From NCBI GenBank assembly GCA_000727475.1, contig KL647288.1:2847604-2911603 (forward strand): DNA of 64,000 nt. Direction: 5' to 3'. Origin of the DNA: Sarcocystis neurona (Eukaryota > Apicomplexa > Conoidasida > Eucoccidiorida > Sarcocystidae). Positions 45,703 through 57,900 of this stretch are shown here, one piece after another. Within the stretch, counting starts at the first letter, position 1, and every line of letters starts with the position of its first letter. The position numbers were made by a program, and so were the translations under genes. The notes under the pieces were generated by a model that did no database searches, was not told the origin of the DNA, and saw only the letters and a list, made by a program, of their open reading frames with translations.

Positions 45703-45730
45703 GATATATATATATATATATATATATATG
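45703..45730. repeat. (TA)n microsatellite
   Basis: An uninterrupted TA run lies just downstream of the stop of the large - strand gene, about 210 bases away. Confidence 0.95.
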
Positions 45731-45936
45731 TACGCGTGGCCGGGTAGATACGTGTAACATGTGTTTTTACTGCATGCAACGCAGCAGACGATCTTCGCTT
45801 CAGGACCGCGCTTTCTGCAACGTATACAAGCATCCCGTCTCTAAGCACAGGCCTGTGGCGGAGGGCTCAAGGCACCCTTGTCACTAAGACACTACTGAAC
45901 ACAGCCAAGAGACGCTGCAGTGTCGCTGGCTGCCTC

Positions 45937-48900
45937 CTACCAACGAGCGCTGCCTTGACCGTCTAGAAGACTGCCAGTTGACGGCGGGCTGTCGCCGCTC
46001 AAGGAGCGGGTGGCGCCGCAACTGTTGGAGCTGGAGCGGCCGCTGCTTTCGCCGCTCCTTCCGAATGCTGTGCTGCTTCTGCTGCTGTCGAAGGCGCTGC
46101 GGCAAGAGCCAAAGCCGGCGGGGCTCGCGGGTTGGAGCGTGTGTGTGTTCTTGGCGCTCCCGTCCTTCTCCAGCAACGCGTCGAAACTGTCTGCTTTTCC
46201 ACTATGGAGACAGAACAGCAGTAGAATGCCGGGGTCTCGGCTCCCTATGGCTGCAGCGGGGAAGTCGCTGTGTAAAAGGTCTTCACCCACTGTTGCAGGC
46301 ACGCCGGTACCGGAGGAACATGCATTCCTGTCACGCACGGGGACCATCCCCCCAGGAGCTTGGTTGCCAACCTGCGTGCGCGTTAGCGCCGCCGCTGTCT
46401 GCGTGTCTACAACGTAGTCCCGCAGTCGTCCTCCAACCGCCAGCAGCACCAGCTCCTTCCTTTGGTCATCAGACGTTGTGCAGCAACGTCCCCCCGCCTC
46501 CCACACCGACACCGGCACCGGAGCAGCTGTTCCTGTACCACCACCCACTCCGCCTTCCGCTCTTACTGTTGCTCCGTCGTGCTCTGCTGGTCCACCACCT
46601 CCTCCGTAGTGGTCTGCTGCTGCTCCTGCTGCTGCTGCGTCCTGCTGGTAGTGGTGGTGGTGTGCTAACCCAGCTGCTGCCGCTGCTGCGGCCGCCCATC
46701 CCCGGTGGTCGGTCGCTCCTGCAGCTCCGTCCGGAGGGTACGCTCCTGCCGCTGCTGCGGCTTGATCCCCCTGTGGACTGCCTGTGCTTGTAGCGGCCGC
46801 GAGTGAGACACGCGCTCTGGTAACGTCGGAGGACTGCTGTTGGCTAACAATGCGGCTGAGGGACTCGACTGTGTTTTCAGCTGGCAAGCTGGCGAGAGGC
46901 CACTCCACCCTGCCTCGCTGCAGCAGCGCGTGAATCAGATGCCGCGCACGCAGAACAGAAAGCATGTTCCTCAGGTCCCGGAAGCGATCGTTATACATAT
47001 CTTCCCCGCCCCTCCACCGGCCGACCTCCGCCAGGTGACTCCATGCATAGAGAGCAATGTACTGGAAGAGTTCGACGCATTCTTCTGGCCTTCTCAGCCA
47101 TTCTGATGCGATCCTCGTGGCTCGTGCAGCTTCTGCTGCTCTCTCTCTCTGCTCGCCTGGTCCTGGTCTGCGCACTGCTGCAGCGCCTCCTTCTCTCCCG
47201 ATCGCTTTTACTGCTGCCTCAGCTGCCAAACTTCCTGCCATCCTGCACCATCTCTCCGTCGCCGACCCCCGCCCCTCTGCTCCTCCTTCTGTTGCGCCTC
47301 TCCTGGGTTCGCGCCCAGGGTCGACATCTGTTCTGAGGTCGTACTGGAGACATTCTGTTGAAGCCTCCGGGCCCGTAGCACCCCGCGTTGCCGCCTCGAG
47401 ACTTCCGCGGCCGTCGGCGGTAGCGGCCCGCGTCGGCCCCAGCTCCTGCGCCCTGTTCGAAACGCCAGAACCGTGGACAGTTGCATCTGACTGACAGACT
47501 CTCCGGGTCGCTTCAAGGGCGACAGCTGTTTCTTCGTATTGCTCCTGCGATACATTTAACCGCACACTATCTGCTATGTACACTCGTGCGGCCTCCTCTA
47601 ACAGACGCATGCATCTTTTCTTCGGGGGGCACACGTCTGCGGTGCGAGCGCCGGTGCGGCACTGCGGCCCAGAAAACGCATCGCCACCGTCACGCGGGGC
47701 CTCTGCTGCATCCTCGCCTCTTCCTCCTCCTCCGCTGCGCCCTGCTGAAGCCGAGGATGCTCTCCTCCGTTCCATGGGCGGGTCAGGATCGACAGAAGCA
47801 TCAGCCATGTATGTGGGCTCTTGCCCGTCATCTCCAGCTCGCTGCCGCCGCTGCCGCTGCACCAGTTCTCCTCCTTGCCGCTCCCCCTTCTTCACCTCCT
47901 CCTCTTCCGCTTGCGGTAGTTCCTCTGTGCGAAGTCCTGTTCGGAACCAGGACGTCAGCATTTCCGCCTGGTGGTCCCAGCGACGCTCTGCCCCCTCGGC
48001 GTCCCCTTCTTCCTCCCCTCCCTCCGACTCCTGGCGCTGCTGCTGCTGCTGCCCCTGTTGCTGCCCCCGCCGCTGCCGCTGCTCCCCTTCCTCCTCCTCC
48101 TCCCCGGCTTCTTGCACAGGTTGCGGGAGCTGTCCAGGCCCTCTCTTAAGAATATCGAGATGGTCTAAGAAGCGGCCGAAGGTGGCTGGCACCGAGAAAG
48201 CTTTCGTACAGAACCCCTTTAGGATACGCAGATCTTCACCTATATGGTCGACTAATGAAGAAGCTTCTCTTACAAGGCGGTGCAGACCGATAAAGCAGTC
48301 CAGTATGTGAAAAGACAACAGTACCATCTCTCTCCCCAAGATGGCGAGTCGCGGATGCGCTAGCGGCCGCTCCGTACGCGCTTGGCCCGGCGTAGCCCTG
48401 CTCACGTCCACCGAGTTACTCCCCTCTACCCCACCGTGCTGCTGCTCTTCCTGTAGCCTCGCCCGCTGCTGCTGTCGTTGCTGTGGACCCGTCCCTTGTT
48501 CCTGCTGCTGCTGCTGCTCGGATTCTTCGCCCCCGGCACTCGGACGCTGTCTCGGCTGCTGCAGCGCATGCGGCAGCTGCTGCGTCCCCGCTTGCGCCTC
48601 GGCCAGCACGCGCTCTTCTTCTGTCAGCCACTTTTCGGGGGGGAACCCGCAGTTCCACCCCAGACGCTCTTTAAACTCGAGTAAATACTCGTGTAACTTC
48701 CTCGCATTCCACTCAATAACTCTGTTCCACAGAGATCGCGCATCAACCAGCGCCTTCAGGCGCTCCTCGTTCTTCAGGGCGTGCTGGGCCAGGACGCACA
48801 AGGCTCCACAAACCTCAGCACTTAGCTCACCGGCAGGCCGAGCATAAAACCGATGATTCTCCAACTCCAGACTCAGCAGGCGCAACAGCCGCTTGAACTC

Positions 48901-51900
48901 GTGCCACTCGGTCGGCTCCGCCCCCAGCTGCAAAGATATCACCCGCTCCAGTCGCCTGCGCACAGCCCGGCGCAGCAAACCGTCTGCCGCAGCTGCTGCG
49001 GCGGCGCTGCCGTCCATCACCGCTGCTGCACAAGCGTCGTGCACCGCAGCAACAGCAGTAGCACGGTCACTCCTCATGGCAGCGGTAGCACCACTTCCTT
49101 CCTCACTGGCTAACGAAAGAGCTGTCACGCTGGCTGCGACGTCGTCGACCGCAGTCCCCCCCACCAGAACCAACGCTCCTCCCGCCTCCAGCTGGTACTG
49201 CCGTCTTGCGTTCTCCCGCTGATCCTCTTGCTCTTCCTGCAGTTCGTCTTCCTCCGTAAATTCTCGCCGCTGCCCACTGTCCACCCTTGACGAGCTGAGC
49301 TGCTCCACCGACTGAGACGAGTTCGCCACCGGCTGTCCTGCTGCTGCTGCCGCCGCTGTTGCTGCTGTGGGCACTGTGGCCCCTGCTCCTACAGTGCGCA
49401 GCACTCCAGATACAGCAGTGCTCGTCCTTGGGGCTGAGACTGCTGTAGGGGCCGCTAGCGCTGCGTCTTCCATCGATGCTGCCGCTGCTGCTGCGGGCAC
49501 AGGAACCACACACGCAGCGGCAGCTGCCTCTTCCGAGGCGAGAAGGCGACCGCCACACAGCAGCGGCACCTCCTCCCTGTCGACGTTCCACAAGTCTGGG
49601 GAAATCGACGCCGCGAAAGATGCACCGGACCACCTGCTGAGTACATCTGCAGCTAGTACAGTTTCCCTTGCTTTCTTCTCTGCGTTGACGGCCTCGGCCG
49701 GAACGCCCGTGGTCCACACGCACACTGTCAGAGGCTGCATGCACGGTGGCTTCGTAACAAACGAGACGGCTGCAGGGCCCCGCATCTTCTCGTCTCCCTG
49801 CATCCTGCTGCAGTCCTGCGGCTGCGGGCCCGCCGACTGCTGCAGCCCTGGCAATGGCTCCTGCGGACTTTCCGGCATGCCCAGCAGGCGGCTGAGATTG
49901 TCCAGAGAAACAGCTGCAAGCAGCTGCGCCCAGCACTTCCCTCCATTCCTTTGCGAGTTGCATCGCCGCCCTTGCCCATCTACAGAAGAATCAGCCCCGG
50001 CAGCAGGGGCGGCACAGAGGAAGACGCACGAGACACTCGTCCCGCTGCCTTCGCGACAGTCTGCAGCAGCTGCGAAGCAAGGCCCCTTTTGCTGCCGAAG
50101 CTGTAACGACTGCCGGCGCTCGGCGTCGCCTCTGCTCCCTTCGGCCCCTCCCGCTGCTTCAGCAGTAGCAGCACTTGCGTGTTCTTCCGCCTGCCGTTGC
50201 TGCTGTACTGTGCGGCCAATGCATGCAAAGAGTAAGTCCCCACGAGGCGATCGCGCAGGCAACACCGCGAGCCGGTTGGCCACGAAGGGCAGCGACGCAT
50301 GTGCGGTCTACAACAGCAGAGCAAAGCGCACGCGGCAGTTCGCCTGCATGCTGCCGCAAGCATCCTGTAAACAGATGTATGTACATCTCCATGTGGGTGT
50401 TGTGGTACCCCTTGCGCAGCAGAGCCGCACAGGACAAACATACGAGTGCCACCCATGACACACGTTCCCCGATTAGCAAATACAGAAGAAAAAATTCCTC
50501 TCTTCTATATACCCGTCTCTGGCTATACGCACACCCATGGAAGCAGGCATTCTACTGATCATACGAATTACACACGGGCATACCTTAGTAAGTGCATGCA
50601 TGTAGGAACTGGCAACTACTACACAAAACGTCGGTATCACTACTTATTGAGACCGGAATACGTACATATGTGTGTGTGCAAGCCAGTGTACAGAGAAGAT
50701 GTAAGAAAGCACACGCGCATACACAGGCACACACCGAAGGGCGAAGAAATGTCCACGTCGCCGTCGGACACTCCTCAGTCAGGCACGCTGATATACAGTG
50801 ACAGCCAGTGTCCACGCGTACGACAAAACCCGCACCTCCATGTGTGTATATAGAGGGAGGGAGACAACAGTGATATATACGTATATACATATATATATAT
50901 ATAGCGAGAGAGAGAGGGGGACTGAGATGCGCACATACGTACACAAATTTACATTTAGAGAAGTAGTACGTGTAGACGCATGCCGAGACAATGAAAGACG
51001 AGTGTGTGTTCATAGGGAGACAGATATACATGCATATACGCTTTATTTACTTGGGAGATAATTAGGTCTACAAGTGTACACATGAATATAAATTTGTGTA
51101 TGTCTACACAGATAGGAACAGACAGACCGACCTACGAGTGAGACAGCTAGAGTGACACACAGACATGCACAAAGACAGCGATACATACATGTGTACGTAT
51201 TACATATATGTACGTAGGGAGGTACAGTACACTAATCTGCGTATATATATACATGCGTACATGGATGGAGAGAGGTAGACGGATCTGTAAATAGAGAGGG
51301 AGATAGAAGCGATTATATACACAGATGTGTTTAGAGCCAATATATGTCATATATACATCACACGAGAAAAGACGGACGCTGAATCGCTGCCCTTATCAAC
51401 GTGCGGAGTTCCCCCAGCAAGCTGCGATGGAAGAGAGACGTTGCTCAATAAAAAGAAGTGCCCTCCTGAACGAGAGAATCAATCTCAGCTGCTTTTTGAC
51501 CCAATAGGAAAGACGCGACACCTCGGTGCGTCACAGGGGGCGTCCCGGTGCCGAAAACGTCTTGTCAATACTACACCGCTGGAAAAACATCTACATCAGG
51601 TGTACGTACACCGTACACAACAGGTGTACGTACACCCGCCGTAAACCTGTTGACTCTGTCGATGGCAGAAGTCCACATTAAGGCATGTGTAGAAAAGGGT
51701 GGACGCCTGTGTCAGTACCCCTACCGCAAAAATTGTTGCTCCTTCTTTCGTTGCCGCGCCCCACACGGCGTGGTAATTTCCTCTGCGGTGAATGTACAAC
51801 AGACGCAGCTGCAGCGCGCAAGACGGATGGAAATCAGCAACTGCCCCGTTTGACGCCCCCCCTTCGGACCGGCTCCACGCAGCATCTGAAGGCGTGTGCT

Positions 51901-54900
51901 GCACTGTCCACCCGACGATTGCGAGCTCTGCTGTCGACGGAGCTGCTGCCAACGCAAAAGCGTCATCGCACGCATCGCCAGCAGCACCGGAAGGTCTGCC
52001 AGCTGCGGCGGTTTCTTCACGCGCCGCAGCAAAATGGCATGTGTCGCTGACGAGAGGAATGCAGCGCATCTCTTCACAATGGCAGTGGTACCACATCGTA
52101 CCGCTGCAGCGGCTGCTGTTCTTCTCACTGCTGAGAGACTGGCTTCCTTGCGTGTTCGCCGCGCAGTCGACACAGGGAGTGCTGCTGCTGCTGGAGGGGT
52201 GGCGGTATAGGTCGCTCCTGTGCCCATGGTCACTATCACTTTGGCGGTCCTTCCAGTAGCCGCTGCTATTCCAGGGCCCGCTGTCGCTGCTACTTCGACT
52301 CTGACTGCCTTCACCAGCCAGGTCGCCGTCTCTGGCTAGCAGCGGGAGCATGCACTCGCCATCAACGACCGGATTGATATCAAACGCACGCTCCCGCCGC
52401 CGCCGCCCCAGCGCTGTCTCTCCTACTGTGTCTCCCGCCGTGGTTCCGGCTGCCTCTGCTGCGTCTCCTGCTGTCGTTGCTGTGTCTCCCCCTGCGGCTG
52501 CTACCTCTCCCCCCCCCACTGCAATGTCTGCCTCTGCTGCGATCCGTGTGACGTCTCTTGCAGCACTGGGGACGTCTCCTGCTCGCTGTCTGCGGCCCCA
52601 GCACAGCGGAGACGACCTAACTGTTGCCTGCAGCAGGAAGAGAGCGCTGCTGTGCTTCTGCTCTCGCTGAACTGTGCGAATGAGGCAGCAGGAGGCACCC
52701 CACATCCAATCCCCGCCAACGTCTGCATCGGCAACAGGTTGACTTGCCTCCAGTGGTCTGCATGCAACTGCGTCTACCGGTTCGGTTCTGTTCGCAGTCT
52801 GCTCTCCCTCTCCTCCTGCTACTGCGTCTGTTCTAGCAGCTGACCCTCCGCTCTTTGTCGCTGCTGTCTCCGTCCTCTGGGTCTTACCCGCTACTGCTGA
52901 AGCGGCAGGAGGAGGCAGCACGGGGAGCAGCAGCAGGAAGACAGGTCCATCGGTGCCCAGCGGAATCACACGCGTGGGAGGCGGCAGCCGCAGCAGTGGC
53001 ACTGAAGAGACACAGAAATTACCTGAAGCACCAATTGCAGCAAGTACGTTGTTAGCAAGAGGAGACCCGGCAAAAGGAAGCCGCGGAGCAGCAGCAGAGG
53101 ACTCAACCCCGCCAACGGGAATACCTGGAAAGAATCGAGGGGAGTCTGGTGGCAGGGCAGCAGCTGCGAGAGCTGCTTGTTCTTTCGCTGCAGCAGGCAG
53201 ACAGAGAGGTCCGGAGCAACAGCAGCAGGGCGCTGCGCCGGTGCGAAGAAGACTGACATGATGCAGGCAGACACGCCAGGCGAAAACGAAGCCGTCCACG
53301 GTGCCTACCAGCAGCTGCGCCGCGGAAAAGCAGAAGCTGCAAGGAAAGGAGAATAGGCAGAAAGGCAAACACTTCACTTCCTAAACAGGCGATAAACAAA
53401 CAGTTCCGCTTTTACCGTCATTGGCCTCGCCAGCACCAAGGAATTCGCCAGCAGCTTCCTACTAGAAGCACGAACTAAGGGGACACAGGAGCAGCACGTG
53501 CGGTAGTACAAAACTATGTCGCGACACGGGGAAGTAGCAGCTGCACCAGATTCAAAAGACGGGGTGCGGCATGCGCAGCTATACGCAAAGGAGCTTAGGC
53601 ATACGAGAGGCTCCCGGTGTACTCGGAGGCTCGCCAATCAGCACCTAGTGAGAGCGTACCGCGAGAGACATACGGCTGCTTCCTTTAACAAGCCTACCGT
53701 CTACTGAAGCCCTGCCTTCGTAGACACGCAAGTGGAGCTGGATGTCTGCAGGCACAGCAATCCTGATACTGGGGGACAGTGATCCTCCTACCTGATGCTA
53801 TGCGGTGTATGTGGGGCGAGCGACGTTACTGCGACAAGGCAGCGGTTTTCTTTCCGTACTGTTGCGACTGCCGCTGCCGCGCTTGCTCCCGGGGGTTCAG
53901 CAGCAGCAGCTGTCCAGCCTGAAGTTCTTGCAGCTGCTCCGGGACTTCCTGTTGGAGCTGCTCCAGCTGCACCTGCCGGTGCTGCTCCACCTGGAAGCGG
54001 TGCCGCCGCTGCAACTGTTGCAGTTGTTCCCGCCGTTAAAAAGCTCGACGCTGCTATTGCCGGTCCTGGCGACGCCGGGGGAGAAGCGGTTTCGAGCAGC
54101 AACACCAGCACTCCGTCGTCGAAGGCTGTCGCCCAAAGATACGTCTCCTGCGCTGCTTCTCTACGAGTGCGGCAACAGCTGCTGCAATTGATGCTGCGCA
54201 AGCAGCAGAAGTTGCCAGTGCTGCAGTGTGTCTTCCGACGACCTCCCCCTACTGCGCCGTCAGGGGATGGGGTGTATGGACACCCGGGGAACTGCCGCAG
54301 TGGTGGTGGTGTATCGAGCCTCACAGTGAAACCGACTGTTAGTAGAGGCTGCCAGTCCGTCGCACGGGCGGCTCTGCGTGCTGCTGCTGCTATCAAGTTC
54401 ATGCAGGAAGACGCTTCGAAGCTTAACTGGCTTGGGCGCCCCGCTCCTTCCGACAACTCCTGCAGTTCGAAGCTCAGCAGTCCTGAGACCGCGTCGCAGT
54501 AGCAGCAACACCCGCAGCGGGGCAGCGACAACACACGCAGCAGCAGCGACAACACACCATGCAGCAGCAGCGACAACACACCATGCAGCAGCAGCGACAA
54601 CACACCACGCAGCAGCAGCGGCACGCCACGAGCAGCAGCAGCAGCAACAGCGGACTGCAGCAGCGCCGCCACCAGCACATGGAGCAGCAGCAGCACATGC
54701 TTCCCCAGTAGCACGTGCAGCGTACAATTACGGCCGACGTCTGAACAGAGAGGTCGCCCACACGGAGGAAGCGCTCCGCGTACCACAGCAACGAGAATTA
54801 CAACAGCACTCGCTGAGGAAAGAAAGACCCAGGCAGCAGCAGCGGTTGCCGCAGCAGTCACGTCCTTGTGCGCCTGCCGCAGCAGCGCTCCCAGCCACCT

Positions 54901-57900
54901 GCTTGACCACCTGCAGGTACTACGCCTGACACACTCGGCAACGACACTGATCCGGCCAGGAAAGTACCGGAGCAAATTCTTTGCCTGCTAGACGACGGTA
55001 GCATTATTACCAGGAGCTGTAGAACTCGCTTCTCGCAACCAAAAGGCGCGCACCACAGAGGCAACATTGGACGTCTCAGTAGAAGGAGAAGCAACAAGGC
55101 GTCACCGAGGATTTTCTGCAGAACGCAGCCTGTACAGCTTTTTTTTTGATGTTGTTCTCGCTTACCATCACCGTCCCCACCGACGGTTTACAGCAGACAA
55201 ATGACGTACTGCAAAATATACACGTACATGCGAGCACATACGCGTACGGGCATTTTTACGTGCGTGCATGCCAACTGGCAATTTTTGATTCCTGCCGATT
55301 TGCACGTACGCGTGCGCTTAGGGCTGCATGTCATCCTACTCTGTCCTGACGTGCACTAGTGTGCCTCCTTACTTGCGAAGGAGGTTAGAAGCCACAAGCG
55401 AGTCCCGCTGCCCCCGGCTTTGATGATGCGTTCGCCTTCATGGAGACCATCCCGCTGCTGCTGCTGCTCCCACGCCTCTTGCATCTGCGGCTCCTGCACG
55501 AGGCAGTGCTCTACCGTTGACTCTTCCTGTCGTTCTCTCTTCCGTTGCTGAAACTCTTCCGCCTCTCGCATCTTGGTAGACCTGCATCTTGGTCCAGGTG
55601 GTGCGGCCATCGTCGCTGCTGCTGCTGCCGCACTCTCCTCGATCCTTCTCTGCTGGTCTTCAGACGTTCCTGCTGCTCTTCTGTGTCGCTCCAGACGCAG
55701 CAACTTGCCGCGAGAAGATAGCGCAAAACAGAAAGAAACCCACGTTAGCTGCCCGTGCTGCAAAAGCACTTTCTTGCAGAACTGCTCTCCTGTGCTAGAA
55801 TGTCTGACGTCCAGCGGCGCTGCCGACCTCCGGTGTACGTACACCTTCAACGGCGTCACCTGCACAAGAGCTGTACCCAAACACGGCGAGAAACGACAAA
55901 GCACAGATGTAATCAAACTGCCAGCCGAAGACCTTCAACGATCCGCTTCGTAACCCATAGCTGTAGCACCTCCCTACCGCCGCAAAAGCAGCAGGGCAGA
56001 CACACACTATCTGGAGCAGCAGGTAGCACAAGGACATACGTAGTCGCCGCAGCAGCAAAATGAAATGCAACGGGAGCAGCGGCAGACACCGGTGGACGAG
56101 TCGCGGGGTCGATCGTAGCTCCGGCCGTCAGATGCATGCATACAGCAGCAAGACTTCTTCCAGCAAAACTGCAGCAGCAGCACGGTGCACGCCCTGCTAC
56201 TTCTGCGCACAGTTCCCGCTTGCCATCCGCGACAAAAACGTTGCTGCACGTCCTTCTACCAGCACATCAGCAAAGATAACTTGCCCGTATTCTGTTCGCA
56301 CATACGCATATAGGCGCACACACACACAGAGGAAGAGTTGTGCACAAGTGTGCCCCAATACCTGCAGTGCACGTACACTAAGAAGCTCCATGGGAAGACA
56401 GCAAGGAAGAAGACGCAAAAATAAAACATCAGTACCGCCTACGCACGTCACGAGGCAGACGTCTGCTTGAAGGCGGGCACATCTCGAACGGAACGACGGA
56501 TAAGGCAGTACGTCGATACATACATGTGTCAGCTTGTGGTGGAAGCTGCACTTCTTCTGGAGGACAGCGGAGAGAAGCAAAGAAAAACAGAGAGACGGAG
56601 GAATACACGGCCATGCGCCCGCAGCCGCCGTTTTGTTTCCACACGTCCGCGGCCTCTCGCACGCAACTGCTGCTCGGCAGTTTGACTCGGACAGAGTACG
56701 CGTATGTGGGGGACGCAGGTATGTTCGCCGCACGCCTTGGCATCACGACCAGCGAAAAGACGCGGCAGAGGCAGCAGTGGCAGGTTTGCACGCACCTAGG
56801 CATATCTGTGAACAGCCACTCCATCTGCCCACTCCTCTCTCTCTTCCTCCTCTGCTATCCACCAGTGAAAAAGTCCTCTACATGCACACCGCCAAGTCTC
56901 GCCAACATGCCTGTTTCTACGCGTGCAACGCTGTCTACATATGTACGCGGTGGGGTGCCGCAGACACTCTTATTTCTACACACAAGGCGGCTGTTTGCGT
57001 ATATACGTGAACACCCGAACGCAGCCCACGCCCTTGTGTCGCTGCGCGTCCATGTATGTGATTGTGGACAAAGCCGTCTGTAACTCCGAGTCCATAGGTT
57101 GGTGGGGCGACGCGCTCACATATACGCCTACCAATGCCGTAGCAGGTAAGGACCCCTGCACGTCTTACAGATGGCAGACTCTTTCTCTCGCCCGGCGGCA
57201 GTGCCTCTGCAATCGTCTCCGTATCTAAAACTGCTGTCGAGGAAGAACACGGATGGGTGCAGTGCGGGAGCTCGTTCTCACACACGTACACACACACACA
57301 TGTGAACACGTGACGAAGCGCGCCTCCCAGAGCGCTCTAAATTTGTCAGACGCGGTGGCTGCGCTGTTCTTTGAACTTAGGCACACTGGCCGTCCTGCGT
57401 GGCGCAAAGGTCTCTACGAACGAACGGCAACCCGGACTCTCCCTGCCTCGTGGAAAAGCCAAGACACCGAGCGGGTCTGCTGCAGCAGCAGCAGAGAGCA
57501 CGGCAAGACGCCAACACGGCGCGGCAGCGGCAGCAGAAGCTCCTCCACACAGAGAGAGGATGAGAGAGCAGGAACGGCACATGTTCAGCAGCAACAGCAG
57601 CACCAGCCTAGGACACCTCACATGCAGAAAGCCGACTTCGACAACACCTTTCGACTTTGTCGCTGGGGTGCCTACCGTCGATGTGGGTGGCATTGCCGCA
57701 GGACAGCAGCGGTTGCACACTATGAGCGTGCAGGGTTGTAGCTCCTCGGAAGATGTTCAGTTGATCAGAGGCGTGCAGGGTAGCATAGGGATCTCCCGGA
57801 GGCGCCAGCCCGTCCTGCGGTGTTAGTGTTGTTGATTCGCCGCTCGAGTCGTCTCTTGCTGTCTGAAGCTGTCCTGCTCTTGCTGCCGCGGTCTGTGCTG

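Larger units (their letters stand above)
43029..45936. other. CA/TG-rich 5' region between two - strand genes
   Basis: The region is dominated by ACACACATACAC-type DNA, especially 43,130-43,370 and 44,980-45,330, with a TA run at 45,703-45,730. The + strand frame at 43,463-44,545 is full of His/Thr/Arg from CACACA repeats and is not credible as a gene. One stretch, 44,405-44,884 on the - strand, has coding character and is listed separately. Confidence 0.55.

Noticed and set aside
46010..50458. Several + strand frames, including 49,367-50,458 (363 codons).
   Set aside because: They are antisense to the terminal exon of the large - strand gene, whose sense frame has balanced helical segments that these lack.
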